Source: Chitinophagaceae bacterium (GTDB taxonomy: Bacteria > Bacteroidota > Bacteroidia > Chitinophagales > Chitinophagaceae). From it: 11,179 bases of DNA. Below are positions 1 to 7,766 of the stretch, piece after piece. The stretch spans positions 892-12,070 of the forward strand of contig PMUF01000523.1 of assembly GCA_003167015.1 (NCBI GenBank), read 5' to 3'. Under the pieces are notes generated by a model. That model had not been told where the DNA came from. It saw nothing but the letters and a program-made list of their open reading frames with translations, and ran no database searches. The translations under genes and the position numbers were made by a program. The stretch's first letter is position 1; every line of letters starts with the position of its first letter.

Positions 1-55
1 AGGGTAGAGGAGCGAATTGAAATCACTGCGGCAAATGCGCACTGATACTGCATTC

Positions 56-86
56 CTTGTCATTTGCGGGATTTTTGTTATATTTC
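56..86 (+). promoter_or_regulatory. weak candidate Bacteroidota promoter before the sigma gene
   Basis: CTTG at 56-59 and TATATTTC at 79-86 are 19 bases apart. They resemble the Bacteroidota TTTG / TAnnTTTG promoter with one mismatch in each box. The -7 box ends only 7 bases before the ATG at 94, so the transcript would be nearly leaderless. That makes either this promoter or the chosen start uncertain. Nothing else is recognisable in bases 1-93, and no coding tail of an upstream gene was seen. Confidence 0.2.
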
Positions 87-93
87 TTTTCGA

Positions 94-678
94 ATGTCCC
101 GAGGTCTACACCATCTGCATGAGAAATTGTTGCTGGAATCGCTGAAGGCGGATAGCCAGCAAGCTTTTGACGAGATCTACCGTCGTCATGCCCGTGACCT
201 GTTTGTGCGGGCCTACCATAAGACGGGCGTCAAAGAGATCAGTGAGGACATTATCCAGGATATTTTTACCAGTTTGTGGATGAAGCGGGCACAGATCGAG
301 GTCAGGCAATCGCTGGGCGCCTATCTGCATGGGGCATTGGATAATCAGATCGTCGACTATTACCGGAAAGCCTGCACGAGGCTGAAACATCTTGATCAAC
401 TGATCGAGCTATTCGATCAACCCGAGGCATCGCCTATCGACAAGCTGGCCTACAAGGAACAGGAATCTGCCTTACATCATTATATTGCCGGTTTGTCACG
501 CAGCGTGCGGGATATCTTTATATTAAGCCGCTATGAGCAGCTTTCATCCGATGAGATCTCCCGCCGGCTCAACATGTCCAACCAGACCGTGCGCAACCAG
601 ATCAGCAAGGCGCTTAAGATACTTCGGGAGAAGATGACTCCGCCGGAACTACCCGGCGCGGGTCCCGCCAAAAAATAA
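94..678 (+). CDS. ECF RNA polymerase sigma factor (sigma-70 family, Bacteroidota type)
   Basis: A 194-residue ECF sigma factor that directs RNA polymerase to the promoters of its own locus, probably including the SusC/SusD genes downstream. Region 2 covers roughly residues 24-90 (AFDEIYRRHARDLF, then SEDIIQDIFTSLW, the usual core-binding and -10 recognition segment). Region 4 covers roughly 128-178, with the helix-turn-helix in LSSDEISRRLNMSNQTVRNQ. The length is normal for the Bacteroidota-expanded ECF family. I chose ATG 94. An in-frame TTG at 64 would add ten residues (MRDFCYISFR) outside the normal domain start. The gene sits 50 bases before a FecR-type anti-sigma gene, the standard pairing, so its activity is presumably held by FecR until the transporter signals. 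Function is certain at family level; the target promoters are inference. Confidence 0.95.
   Translation: MSRGLHHLHEKLLLESLKADSQQAFDEIYRRHARDLFVRAYHKTGVKEISEDIIQDIFTSLWMKRAQIEVRQSLGAYLHGALDNQIVDYYRKACTRLKHLDQLIELFDQPEASPIDKLAYKEQESALHHYIAGLSRSVRDIFILSRYEQLSSDEISRRLNMSNQTVRNQISKALKILREKMTPPELPGAGPAKK
641..668 (+). other. GC-rich hairpins at the 3' end of the sigma gene
   Basis: CGCCGG (641-646) and CCGGCG (653-658) form a perfect 6-bp stem with a 6-base loop. It is followed by an overlapping small inverted repeat, GCGG/CCGC (658-661 and 665-668). An A-run rather than a T-run follows, so this is not a classical intrinsic terminator on the plus strand. It lies in the last codons of the sigma gene and may simply reflect Pro/Gly codons. 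Confidence 0.25.
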
Positions 679-728
679 TTTTGCCATCGCATGGTACATT
701 CCCCCCATTTAGCCGACAATCCATTCAG

Positions 729-1694
729 ATGAATATCGATGAAATACGTGCTTTGCTGGATAGATACCAGAAGGGCAACTGTACGGACGAGGAAAGAAAG
801 GCCATCGAAGCGTGGTATGACGCTCTGCAATTGGGTGAGCAGCATCCTTTGCGAGAACTTGACGTGGAGGCCAGCCTAGCCAGGGTACGTGGTAAGTTGG
901 GGGGTGTGATCGGGGAGGCGGGGAGCCTGACTTATGAGAGGAGAGTGGGTAACCGCCGGATCTGGCGGATCGGTGCTGCAGCGGCCATCGCCCTCTTTGC
1001 GATTGGGTCTATTTGGTGGTTCCGTGCTTTGCGCCGGGAAGGAGCCGGTGAGTCTGCGGCGGATAGCAGCATTACGATCAGTACTGGCCGGGGTGAGACG
1101 CGGCAGGTGATCCTGCCGGATGGGTCGACGTTATTATTGAATGCGGCGACGGTGTTCCGGTATCCGGAGCATTTTGGGCGGGCTGACCGAACCGTCAACC
1201 TGTTGAAGGGAGAAGTGTTTTTGCAGGTGGCGGCGCAGCCGGGTGCTCCTTTTGTGGTGGTGGCCGGGAAGTACCGGACAAAGGTGCTGGGGACTTCTTT
1301 TGATATCCGTGCCTACGATAAGGTGCAACCGCTGCGGATTGCGGTGCTTAGCGGAAAGGTATGCGTTTCGGAAGAAGGGAGGCCCGGGGTGGTATTGGAA
1401 AAGGGCATGTTGCTGCGCGGGGATGGGGGAACGGATAATTTCGACAATGATTACGATGTGGCTGCGTGGAAGGAAGGGGCGTTCTATTTTAAAGATGCTT
1501 CCTTTGAGGAGATTGCTTTCGAGATTGGCAACAGGTATAATATCGGGTTGGTCAATAAGAGTAAAAAGCAATTGTGGAGCTATACGGGGTTGTTCCGGAG
1601 CGAGAGTTTACAGGAAGTTATCGAGACGATCTGCCAGACGGAGAACCTGGGTTATGTCTTCAGCGACAATGCAATCCTGATCGTCGATAAATAA
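729..1694 (+). CDS. FecR-family anti-sigma factor, inner-membrane, with C-terminal DUF4974 domain
   Basis: A 321-residue membrane-spanning regulator that binds the ECF sigma factor and receives the transporter's signal in the periplasm. The cytoplasmic N-terminus (about 1-78) carries the short helical anti-sigma segment (LLDRYQKGNCTDEERKAIEAWY). One transmembrane helix follows at about 79-98 (IGAAAAIALFAIGSIWWF). The FecR domain runs about 116-212, with typical motifs VILPDGSTLLLNAAT, LLKGEVFLQV and VLGTSFDIRAY. The DUF4974 secretin/STN-like tail covers about 252-320 and would contact the STN domain of the SusC protein. I chose ATG 729 because the anti-sigma domain begins there. The frame is open to a TTG at 681, but those extra 16 residues look unlike a domain start. 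The gene lies 50 bases after the sigma gene and 39 bases before SusC, consistent with one regulatory unit. Confidence 0.95.
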   Translation: MNIDEIRALLDRYQKGNCTDEERKAIEAWYDALQLGEQHPLRELDVEASLARVRGKLGGVIGEAGSLTYERRVGNRRIWRIGAAAAIALFAIGSIWWFRALRREGAGESAADSSITISTGRGETRQVILPDGSTLLLNAATVFRYPEHFGRADRTVNLLKGEVFLQVAAQPGAPFVVVAGKYRTKVLGTSFDIRAYDKVQPLRIAVLSGKVCVSEEGRPGVVLEKGMLLRGDGGTDNFDNDYDVAAWKEGAFYFKDASFEEIAFEIGNRYNIGLVNKSKKQLWSYTGLFRSESLQEVIETICQTENLGYVFSDNAILIVDK

Positions 1695-1733
1695 ACAACG
1701 GGGCTTATCATTCACCAAAATTTACTACTGCTT

Positions 1734-4700
1734 ATGCGTAAACTACTACCTGCGCAGACCAGGCGAGGTATGGGCGTTATTGGCTGTCTCCTTTTCCTGC
1801 TCGTCCTACAGGCCATCGGGCAGGAGAAAAAAGCAGGCGATGGCTCGCTGCACCTTATTCTGCACAATCAACCGGTAAAAGAGGCCCTGCACCAGATCGA
1901 GAAGCAGGCCGGAGTCACCTTTCATTTTGATAAGACACGGATCGATATGACCAGGATGGTGAGCCTGGACCTTGAAAGGGCCACACTGGACGAGGTGCTG
2001 GCCGTTCTTGCCAAACAAACCGGCTACCAGTTCCGGCAAAGGGGGGATAAGATCCTGATCGTCGGGGCGGGTGAAGCTTTGCCGCCGCTGGAAGAAGAGT
2101 CTGCTGTCCTGCTGAAGGGCAAGGTGACGGATGATAAAGATCAGCCGATCCAGGGGGTGAGCATTGTCGTGAAGGGGACGACCACCGGTACGCAAACGGA
2201 TGTGAATGGAGCGTTTTCGATCAAGGCGGCGCACGGCAATGTGCTGGTAGCTTCATTTATAGGATACGAGACCAAGGAGACGGCCGTGGGCGCCGGGACT
2301 TCCGTCGTCATCAGCCTGGAGCAGAGTAGAAAGGCCCTGGGCGAGGTAGTGGTCACGGCGCTGGGTATCCAGCGTCAATCCAGGGAGCTGGGTTATTCCA
2401 CGGCCAAGGTCAGCTCGGCGGTCATCAACGAGGCGAAGCCGGTGAACCTGGTCACGGGTCTTTCCGGCAAGGTGTCGGGGCTCCAGATCAATGTAGATGA
2501 CAACAGCATGGACCCCACCACGCGAATCGTGCTTCGGGGCAACCGGTCTTTCCTGGGGAATAACCAGGCGCTTCTGATTGTCGACGGTGTCGAGGTGGAT
2601 CTAAGCTATATCAATTATATCAACCCCAACGATGTAGACAATGTCACCGTCCTGAAGGGGGCGAATGCCGCGGCGCTGTATGGTTCGGACGCTTCCAATG
2701 GGGTGCTGATCATCACGACGAAGAAGGGTGTCAAGGGGAAGCCTACGATCACGGTCAGCAGCACTTTTACGCAGGACAAGGTGGCGTATCTGCCCGAGCT
2801 GCAAAATTCTTACGGGCCACATGCCGGGGAGTACACGCAAGGATATGCTTTGTTCACCAACTACCTGGGGCAGCGGTCCTATATTCCCTTTGAGCAGCAG
2901 GCGCAGGGGCCGCCTTTCAACGGAGATTCGGTGCTGATAGGTTTTCCGCAGGCAGACGGGGAGGTGCTGAGAGGCATTTACCAGGCGTATCCGAATGCGA
3001 AATACGATTTTTTCAATAAGGGGAATACCTGGCAAAACGATGTCTCTTATTCCGGGGCGGATGACAAGGGTAGTTATTTTGTCAGTTTCCAGGATGTGAA
3101 GACCAATGGCACGGTGCCCAACGACATGTCCCGCCGGACCGGGATGCGGTTTAACGGCAGCCGTAATTACGGCGTTTTCAGCTCTACGGTCGGGCTGGCC
3201 TATAGCCAGTTCAACGTTGACGAGGATGGGGACTTCAACGACACTTATACGTCGCTGCTGGGTTTTCCGCCGAATATCAATGTCCCGGCGTATAGTAATA
3301 CGGCTACGAACTTCAATGCGTCCATCAATGGGTTCCCTATTCCCTGGTCACTGAATCCTTATTGGTATGTCAATAATGTCCGGGAGAAATACCGGGACGA
3401 CAATCTTACCGGCAATATCGATTTTAACCTTAAGATCAGGCCATGGCTGAATGCTTTGTACCGGGTGGGGGCTTCGCTGTTCATTCAGAATGGTTCGACG
3501 ACGACGGCCGACAAGACGTATTCCAATGATGCGATCCTGTTTAGCAACAGCAGCTTTAGCAGCAATAACTATATCGCTTATCCGCCGGCCTTGGGTAGTG
3601 TGGCCAACAATTTCGATGAGCGGTCCCGATTGTATACGACGGCGTTGCTGACGGCGGATAATAAGGTACATGACTTTACGAGTAAGGCCATCCTGGGGTT
3701 TACCACGAATGACAGTTATGAGCGGAATTCCACCCAAAGCAGCTATAGCCTTGCTTTCTCTGGTTTTTACAATATCAGCAGCGGGACGCAGTCGCCTTCG
3801 CTGGGCGATGTCGTGACAGATGTCCGGACGGCGGGGATATTTGCCGACTGGACGGTGGGATTTAAGGATTGGCTGTTTTTGCATGGGTCGGTGCGGCGGG
3901 ATGAAAGCTCTTTGTTAGCGCAACAGTTTCGGATCTATTATTATCCGGGCGTGGATGTCTCTTTTGTAGCGACGGATGCCATCAAGGCTTTGCGGGATAA
4001 TAAGATCCTGTCCTATGCTAAATTGCGGGCGAGTGTGACCAAGGTGGGGAATGTCAATATTCCGCCCTATTCGCTGCAAAATACTTTCGTACCGGCGGGC
4101 GCCGATGGCTACAATCTGTTTCCCTTCACGACTTCCGGGGTGACGAGCTATTCGATCAATACGACGAGCTACAATCCCCTATTAAAGCCTGAGTTCACGC
4201 TGTCCAAGGAAGTAGGCGCGGAGCTGGGTTTCCTGAATGGCAGGATCAATTTGCAGCTGGCTTATTTTGACGAGCATACTTCCAACCAGACAGTCCCCAT
4301 CGGCGTCACCCCGGTTACCGGCTACCAAACGCAGTACATCAATGTCGGCGAGATGCTCAACCAGGGAATAGAGGTCGATCTGAACCTGACGCCGCTGATC
4401 AAGCTGGCGAATGGGTTGAAAGTGAATGTGGGGGTCAATTTCAGCTATCTGAATAATAAGGTGCTGAGCTTGCTGCCGGGCACGACGCAGCTGAATATTG
4501 GCGGGGCGGCCGGTAACAAGGGATTGGTTGGGAATGACTATGCGATTGTCGGGATGGCTTTTCCTTATTTGCAGGTACAGGATTGGGTGCGGGATCCGCA
4601 AGGGCAGGTCGTGGTAGATGCCGTCACCGGTTTGCCGTCGCAAGATCCCAATCCACGGGCGGTAGGGCAGCTGAATCCCAAATACCGGCTGGGGCTAAAC

Positions 4701-5225
4701 AGCTCGGTGGTATATAAGGGGTTCACTTTATCGGCAGTGGCGGAGTTCAGGGCGGGGAATGTCCTTTTCAACAATCTACCCTACCTGGATGAGTTCGGGT
4801 TGTCGCCGCGGTCGGTAGCCAGTGGCAACCAGCGATTCGTCTATCCCAATTCGGTGATACAGGTGGGGCCAGGCAAGTATGTGCCTAATACGAATGTCAC
4901 GGTCGATGATTATTTTCAGTTCTGGGGGCAGAATGGGTATGCGTATCTGCCGCCGGCGATGTTTGTTTGCAGCGGAGATTTCTGGAAGATCCGGGAATTG
5001 GCGTTGAGCTATGACCTGCCGCAGTCTTTGGTACAGAAAGCGAAGGTGTTTAAGAAGGCCACCATCGGGATAGTCGGGCGCAATCTTTTTATCTGGCGGC
5101 CCAAGGATAATCAGTGGACCGATCCGGAGTTCAGCGAGGACAATTCCAATGCGGTCGGGCAGACCTCTACGTACCAGGCCCCGCCGGTAAAGAGCTATGG
5201 CGCCAACCTGACGTTTGTATTTTAA
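1734..5225 (+). CDS. SusC/RagA-type TonB-dependent outer-membrane transporter with N-terminal STN domain
   Basis: A 1163-residue outer-membrane barrel that imports a bound ligand using TonB energy. In order: a signal peptide at about 1-29 (hydrophobic GVIGCLLFLLVLQAIG); an STN signalling domain at about 38-112 (PVKEALHQIEKQAGVTFHFD, then ATLDEVLAVLAKQTGY); a carboxypeptidase-regulatory-like beta domain at about 126-197 (LKGKVTDDKDQPIQGVSIVV, VNGAFSI, VASFIGYE); the EVVVTALG segment at 204-211; the plug at about 216-332 (VLRGNRSF, ALLIVDGV, VTVLKGANAAALYGSDASNG, VLIITTKKG); then the barrel, ending in Phe (ANLTFVF). The STN domain marks it as a signalling transporter coupled to the FecR/sigma pair immediately upstream. 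It is followed after 11 bases by the SusD-like gene, the expected lid partner. Length is within the usual 1000-1200 range and no break was seen. The substrate is unknown. Confidence 0.97.
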   Translation: MRKLLPAQTRRGMGVIGCLLFLLVLQAIGQEKKAGDGSLHLILHNQPVKEALHQIEKQAGVTFHFDKTRIDMTRMVSLDLERATLDEVLAVLAKQTGYQFRQRGDKILIVGAGEALPPLEEESAVLLKGKVTDDKDQPIQGVSIVVKGTTTGTQTDVNGAFSIKAAHGNVLVASFIGYETKETAVGAGTSVVISLEQSRKALGEVVVTALGIQRQSRELGYSTAKVSSAVINEAKPVNLVTGLSGKVSGLQINVDDNSMDPTTRIVLRGNRSFLGNNQALLIVDGVEVDLSYINYINPNDVDNVTVLKGANAAALYGSDASNGVLIITTKKGVKGKPTITVSSTFTQDKVAYLPELQNSYGPHAGEYTQGYALFTNYLGQRSYIPFEQQAQGPPFNGDSVLIGFPQADGEVLRGIYQAYPNAKYDFFNKGNTWQNDVSYSGADDKGSYFVSFQDVKTNGTVPNDMSRRTGMRFNGSRNYGVFSSTVGLAYSQFNVDEDGDFNDTYTSLLGFPPNINVPAYSNTATNFNASINGFPIPWSLNPYWYVNNVREKYRDDNLTGNIDFNLKIRPWLNALYRVGASLFIQNGSTTTADKTYSNDAILFSNSSFSSNNYIAYPPALGSVANNFDERSRLYTTALLTADNKVHDFTSKAILGFTTNDSYERNSTQSSYSLAFSGFYNISSGTQSPSLGDVVTDVRTAGIFADWTVGFKDWLFLHGSVRRDESSLLAQQFRIYYYPGVDVSFVATDAIKALRDNKILSYAKLRASVTKVGNVNIPPYSLQNTFVPAGADGYNLFPFTTSGVTSYSINTTSYNPLLKPEFTLSKEVGAELGFLNGRINLQLAYFDEHTSNQTVPIGVTPVTGYQTQYINVGEMLNQGIEVDLNLTPLIKLANGLKVNVGVNFSYLNNKVLSLLPGTTQLNIGGAAGNKGLVGNDYAIVGMAFPYLQVQDWVRDPQGQVVVDAVTGLPSQDPNPRAVGQLNPKYRLGLNSSVVYKGFTLSAVAEFRAGNVLFNNLPYLDEFGLSPRSVASGNQRFVYPNSVIQVGPGKYVPNTNVTVDDYFQFWGQNGYAYLPPAMFVCSGDFWKIRELALSYDLPQSLVQKAKVFKKATIGIVGRNLFIWRPKDNQWTDPEFSEDNSNAVGQTSTYQAPPVKSYGANLTFVF

Positions 5226-5236
5226 GGAATTTGAAA

Positions 5237-6793
5237 ATGTTATCTACCATGACAAGACAAATGAAGCTTATTATCGTCGTGTTCGCCGTTTTGCTGGGTG
5301 GCTGCGGCAAGCACTATTTCGATATCAACAATACGAATCCCAACCAGGTCACCAATCTGCCGCCCATGACTTTGATGGCGGGGGTGCTGAATCAGACGGC
5401 TTCGATCGTCACCACTGATTTTCCATTCCTGGGTTGCTACCAGGGATACTGGACGATCACGCAGGGATTCAGTGATATTACCGACTATGCTAATTACAAT
5501 TACAGCACCAATTTCGGGCAGAATATCTGGACCGATCTATACCTCAACCTGGGTAATATTAAATACATCGAGACAGCGGCCGGCACGGACAGTACGCTGG
5601 TCTTGTTCGGGGCGATGGCCAAGATGCTGGAGGCGTTGCACTACCAGATGCTCGTGGATATTTACAATGATGTGCCTTACAAGGAGGCTTCGAATCCGTT
5701 GATCCTGTACCCAAAATATGATTCCGCGCAGCTCATTTATACGGATATCATCCTTAAAATCGATACGGCCATCGCGATGATCAATACGGCATCGCCCACC
5801 GTAGCTGTTCAGCCCGATGTGACCAATGATATCATGTTTGGGGGTAATATGACACTCTGGAAACAGTTTGGTAATACGCTGAAATTGCGCATCCTTTTGC
5901 ATCAGTCCCAGCTTACCGCGCAGCAATCATATATTCAGACGGCGCTGCAGAACATAGTGGCTGAAGGCGATGGTTTTTTGCCTCAGGGGCAGAATGCGTG
6001 GGTTAATCCTGGGTATTCGCAGAACAATAATCAGCAGAATCCTTTTTATGCGGCTTTCGGGTTTACGACTACCGGGGGGACTGCGGGCAATTATACCGCT
6101 TTCAAGGCGCAGAATTATGCGATCAATTTTTATACGAATACGAATGATGTGCGGCTCGGGTATGATTATTCACCGCTGGCCGGTTATGGGGTGACTCCGT
6201 ATGAGTATCTGGGAGGGCCCTTTGGGACGATTGGTTTGCCTTCGCCGTCTTCTGCCTCTTCGATCGGCGCGTATATTCCGGCGAGCGGGAATGTTCCGGC
6301 AGGTCCGCAGGTGGGGTTGTTGCAGGGAGATGGTCAGCCTTGTCCGATCATGACGGCAACGGAAAGTCTTTTTTTGCAGGCGGAGGCTGCTGAGCGCGGC
6401 TGGATCACCGGTGATCCGCAGACCTTGTATCAACAGGCTATTACGGCATCCTATGAATATCTGCTGGTCACGAGCGCGGATTCTGCCGCGAATGCGTATT
6501 ATTCTTAGGCTATCGCCAATGTGGGGTGGACCGCTTCGACAAATCAACTGCAGGCGATCATCGTGCAGAAATGGGCTGCGTTGAACGGGCTCGATCTGTT
6601 AGAGGTTTGGTGTGATTACCGGCGGCTGCATTATCCTTCGGATATTCCGTTGAGCAATTCGCCGTATGTGGTTGCGCAGACGCCGCCGGTCCGGCTGCTG
6701 TATCCTACGGTCGAGTATCAGACCAACCAGGCGAATGTGCAGGCTTTGGGTACGATTAATCAGTTTACTTCCAAAATTTTTTGGATGCCTTAA
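5237..6793 (+). pseudogene. SusD-like (SusD_2/RagB type) outer-membrane lipoprotein interrupted by in-frame TAG
   Basis: The surface nutrient-binding lipoprotein that pairs with the SusC transporter upstream. From ATG 5237 the signal is lipoprotein-type, LIIVVFAVLLGG followed by Cys23. In-frame ATGs at 5249 and 5261 also precede this signal. The mature start (HYFDINNTNPNQVTNLPP) and a tetratricopeptide-like middle (MAKMLEALHYQMLVDIYNDVPY) fit the SusD_2 family. The frame meets TAG at 6506-6508, codon 424, giving a 423-residue product. The same frame then continues for 94 codons to TAA 6791-6793 and encodes the conserved family C-terminus: IIVQKWAALNGLDLLEVW, then CDYRRLHYP and RLLYPTVEYQTNQANV. 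The split is therefore a nonsense codon, not a frameshift, with no decay downstream. A CAG-to-TAG change is the simplest source, since Gln would fit YYS(Q)AIANVGW. Readthrough, suppression or a sequence error are alternatives. Without the tail the fold is probably incomplete. Family is certain; loss of function is inference. Confidence 0.85.
6402..6417. repeat. 16-bp perfect palindrome inside the SusD-like gene
   Basis: GGATCACCGGTGATCC reads the same on both strands. It lies within codons for GWITGDP, about 90 bases before the TAG. In a random 11-kb sequence a 16-bp perfect palindrome is not very unlikely, so coding coincidence is the default explanation. Confidence 0.4.
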
Positions 6794-6803
6794 TTTTTTT
6801 ACT

Positions 6804-7709
6804 ATGCGAAAAACTATTTTGTTATCGATGCTGGTTGCGGGTGTAGCGGTCTTTGGGGGGGCTTGTGTGAAGACTGCGCCGGGTTATACCAATTTCTCCG
6901 ATATCCAGCCGATCATCGAATTATTTACGGGCGGGCCGTCGGTGAATCTCGGGTATGTGGCCACGCAGTCTGCGCCGACGGATTATATCATCGAGGTCAA
7001 TCTGGCTTCACCCGATTCTGCTTCGAAGCCGATACCCGTGACACTGGCCGTCGATACAGCAGATTTCAACGAGATGAATGACAGCCTTGGGGATATTTAT
7101 ACGCTGCTGCCTGCCAGTTTCTATACGGTCGAGAGCTGGACGGTAACGATTGCAAAGGGACAGCACCTGGCTTCGTTGCATGTCGAAGTCAACAGCAGCC
7201 TGCTGGACAGTAACCATCAGTATATTCTGCCGCTTCGCATCACTAATGCTTCGGGGTATACCATCAGCGGTAATTTTGGCAACGGATACTGGCAGATGAT
7301 TGCGGCTAATCCTTATGTGGGGTTGTATCAATCGGTCGGGTACAAAACGGATGTCGGGGTGATCACGACTATCAATCAGCAAAAATATCTGTATTTCGCC
7401 GATCCGAACCCGGCGCTAGGCCTCGGTTATGTCGGGCGCAATACGGTGATCGGGCAGGCCGGTGATGACGTGACCTATATCGATTATGGGATTGCGATGG
7501 ACCTCACGGTAGACCCGGTATCGGATACTGTCACCGTGACTTCAGACCCCAACCAGGGGGCTCGTGGAAAGATCCCATTGTTCAACAACGGGACCTGTGT
7601 GTATGATCCTGTCAATAAGGTGTTCACTTTAAATTATGCCTATGTCAATGCGTATGGGAATACGGATAGTATTCATGAGGTGCTGACGTGGATTCCGTTG
7701 CCGCAGTAA
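6804..7709 (+). CDS. DUF1735 (BT_3987-like N-terminal) domain lipoprotein, probable SusE-like accessory binding protein
   Basis: A 301-residue exported protein, the third component after SusC and SusD. The N-terminus is a lipoprotein-type signal (ILLSMLVAGVAVFGGA, then Cys21), although the residues before the Cys (GGA) are not an ideal lipobox. Residues about 55-150 look like the DUF1735 beta domain: VTLAVDTADFNEMN, then YTLLPASFYTV, TIAKGQHLASLHVEV and YILPLRITNASGYTIS. The C-terminal half (about 170-301) is beta-rich with a terminal YDPVNKVFTLNYAY segment, as in surface glycan-binding accessory proteins of such loci. The start at ATG 6804 gives the signal peptide directly; the frame extends further upstream only as Arg-rich nonsense overlapping SusD. 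It begins 10 bases after the SusD frame ends, so it is very likely co-transcribed. Family assignment is from motif appearance; ligand binding is inference. Confidence 0.82.
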   Translation: MRKTILLSMLVAGVAVFGGACVKTAPGYTNFSDIQPIIELFTGGPSVNLGYVATQSAPTDYIIEVNLASPDSASKPIPVTLAVDTADFNEMNDSLGDIYTLLPASFYTVESWTVTIAKGQHLASLHVEVNSSLLDSNHQYILPLRITNASGYTISGNFGNGYWQMIAANPYVGLYQSVGYKTDVGVITTINQQKYLYFADPNPALGLGYVGRNTVIGQAGDDVTYIDYGIAMDLTVDPVSDTVTVTSDPNQGARGKIPLFNNGTCVYDPVNKVFTLNYAYVNAYGNTDSIHEVLTWIPLPQ

Positions 7710-7725
7710 TTTGATAGGGCGCACG

Positions 7726-7766
7726 GTGTTCATTTTTGGTTTAAATTGTGTTTTTATTATGAACAC
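7726..7766. repeat. 8-bp inverted repeat spanning the Crp/Fnr-type gene start
   Basis: GTGTTCAT (7726-7733) and ATGAACAC (7759-7766) are perfect reverse complements separated by 25 A/T-rich bases. The right arm begins exactly at the start codon of the regulator gene. It could form an RNA stem covering the start codon or act as an operator, but chance cannot be excluded for 8-bp arms. Confidence 0.4.

Noticed and set aside
64..93. TTG-initiated ten-residue extension of the sigma factor
   Set aside because: The extension does not resemble the family start and the ATG at 94 gives a normal-length protein; it also overlaps the only promoter-like sequence.
3348..3884. Long minus-strand open frames opposite SusC, DUF2264 and other genes
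   Set aside because: They have low-complexity Arg/His/Ile-rich composition, no recognisable domains, and lie opposite clearly coding sequence.
5114..5236. Extension of the SusD frame into the end of the SusC gene
   Set aside because: The sequence there is SusC coding in another frame; the lipoprotein signal begins only after ATG 5237.
6771..6784. CCAAAA-TT-TTTTGG palindrome followed by a T-run, terminator-like
   Set aside because: It encodes the conserved end of the SusD-like frame, has an A/T-only inner stem and lies 20 bases before the next gene of the same operon.
6521..6793. A separate small gene starting at GTG 6521
   Set aside because: It is in the same frame as the SusD-like gene and encodes the family's conserved C-terminus, so it is the tail of that gene after the TAG.
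7358..7365. GTGATCAC-type motif in the DUF1735 lipoprotein gene as another Crp-like site
   Set aside because: It is inside coding sequence, lacks the 6-base spacer of Crp-type operators, and has no promoter context.
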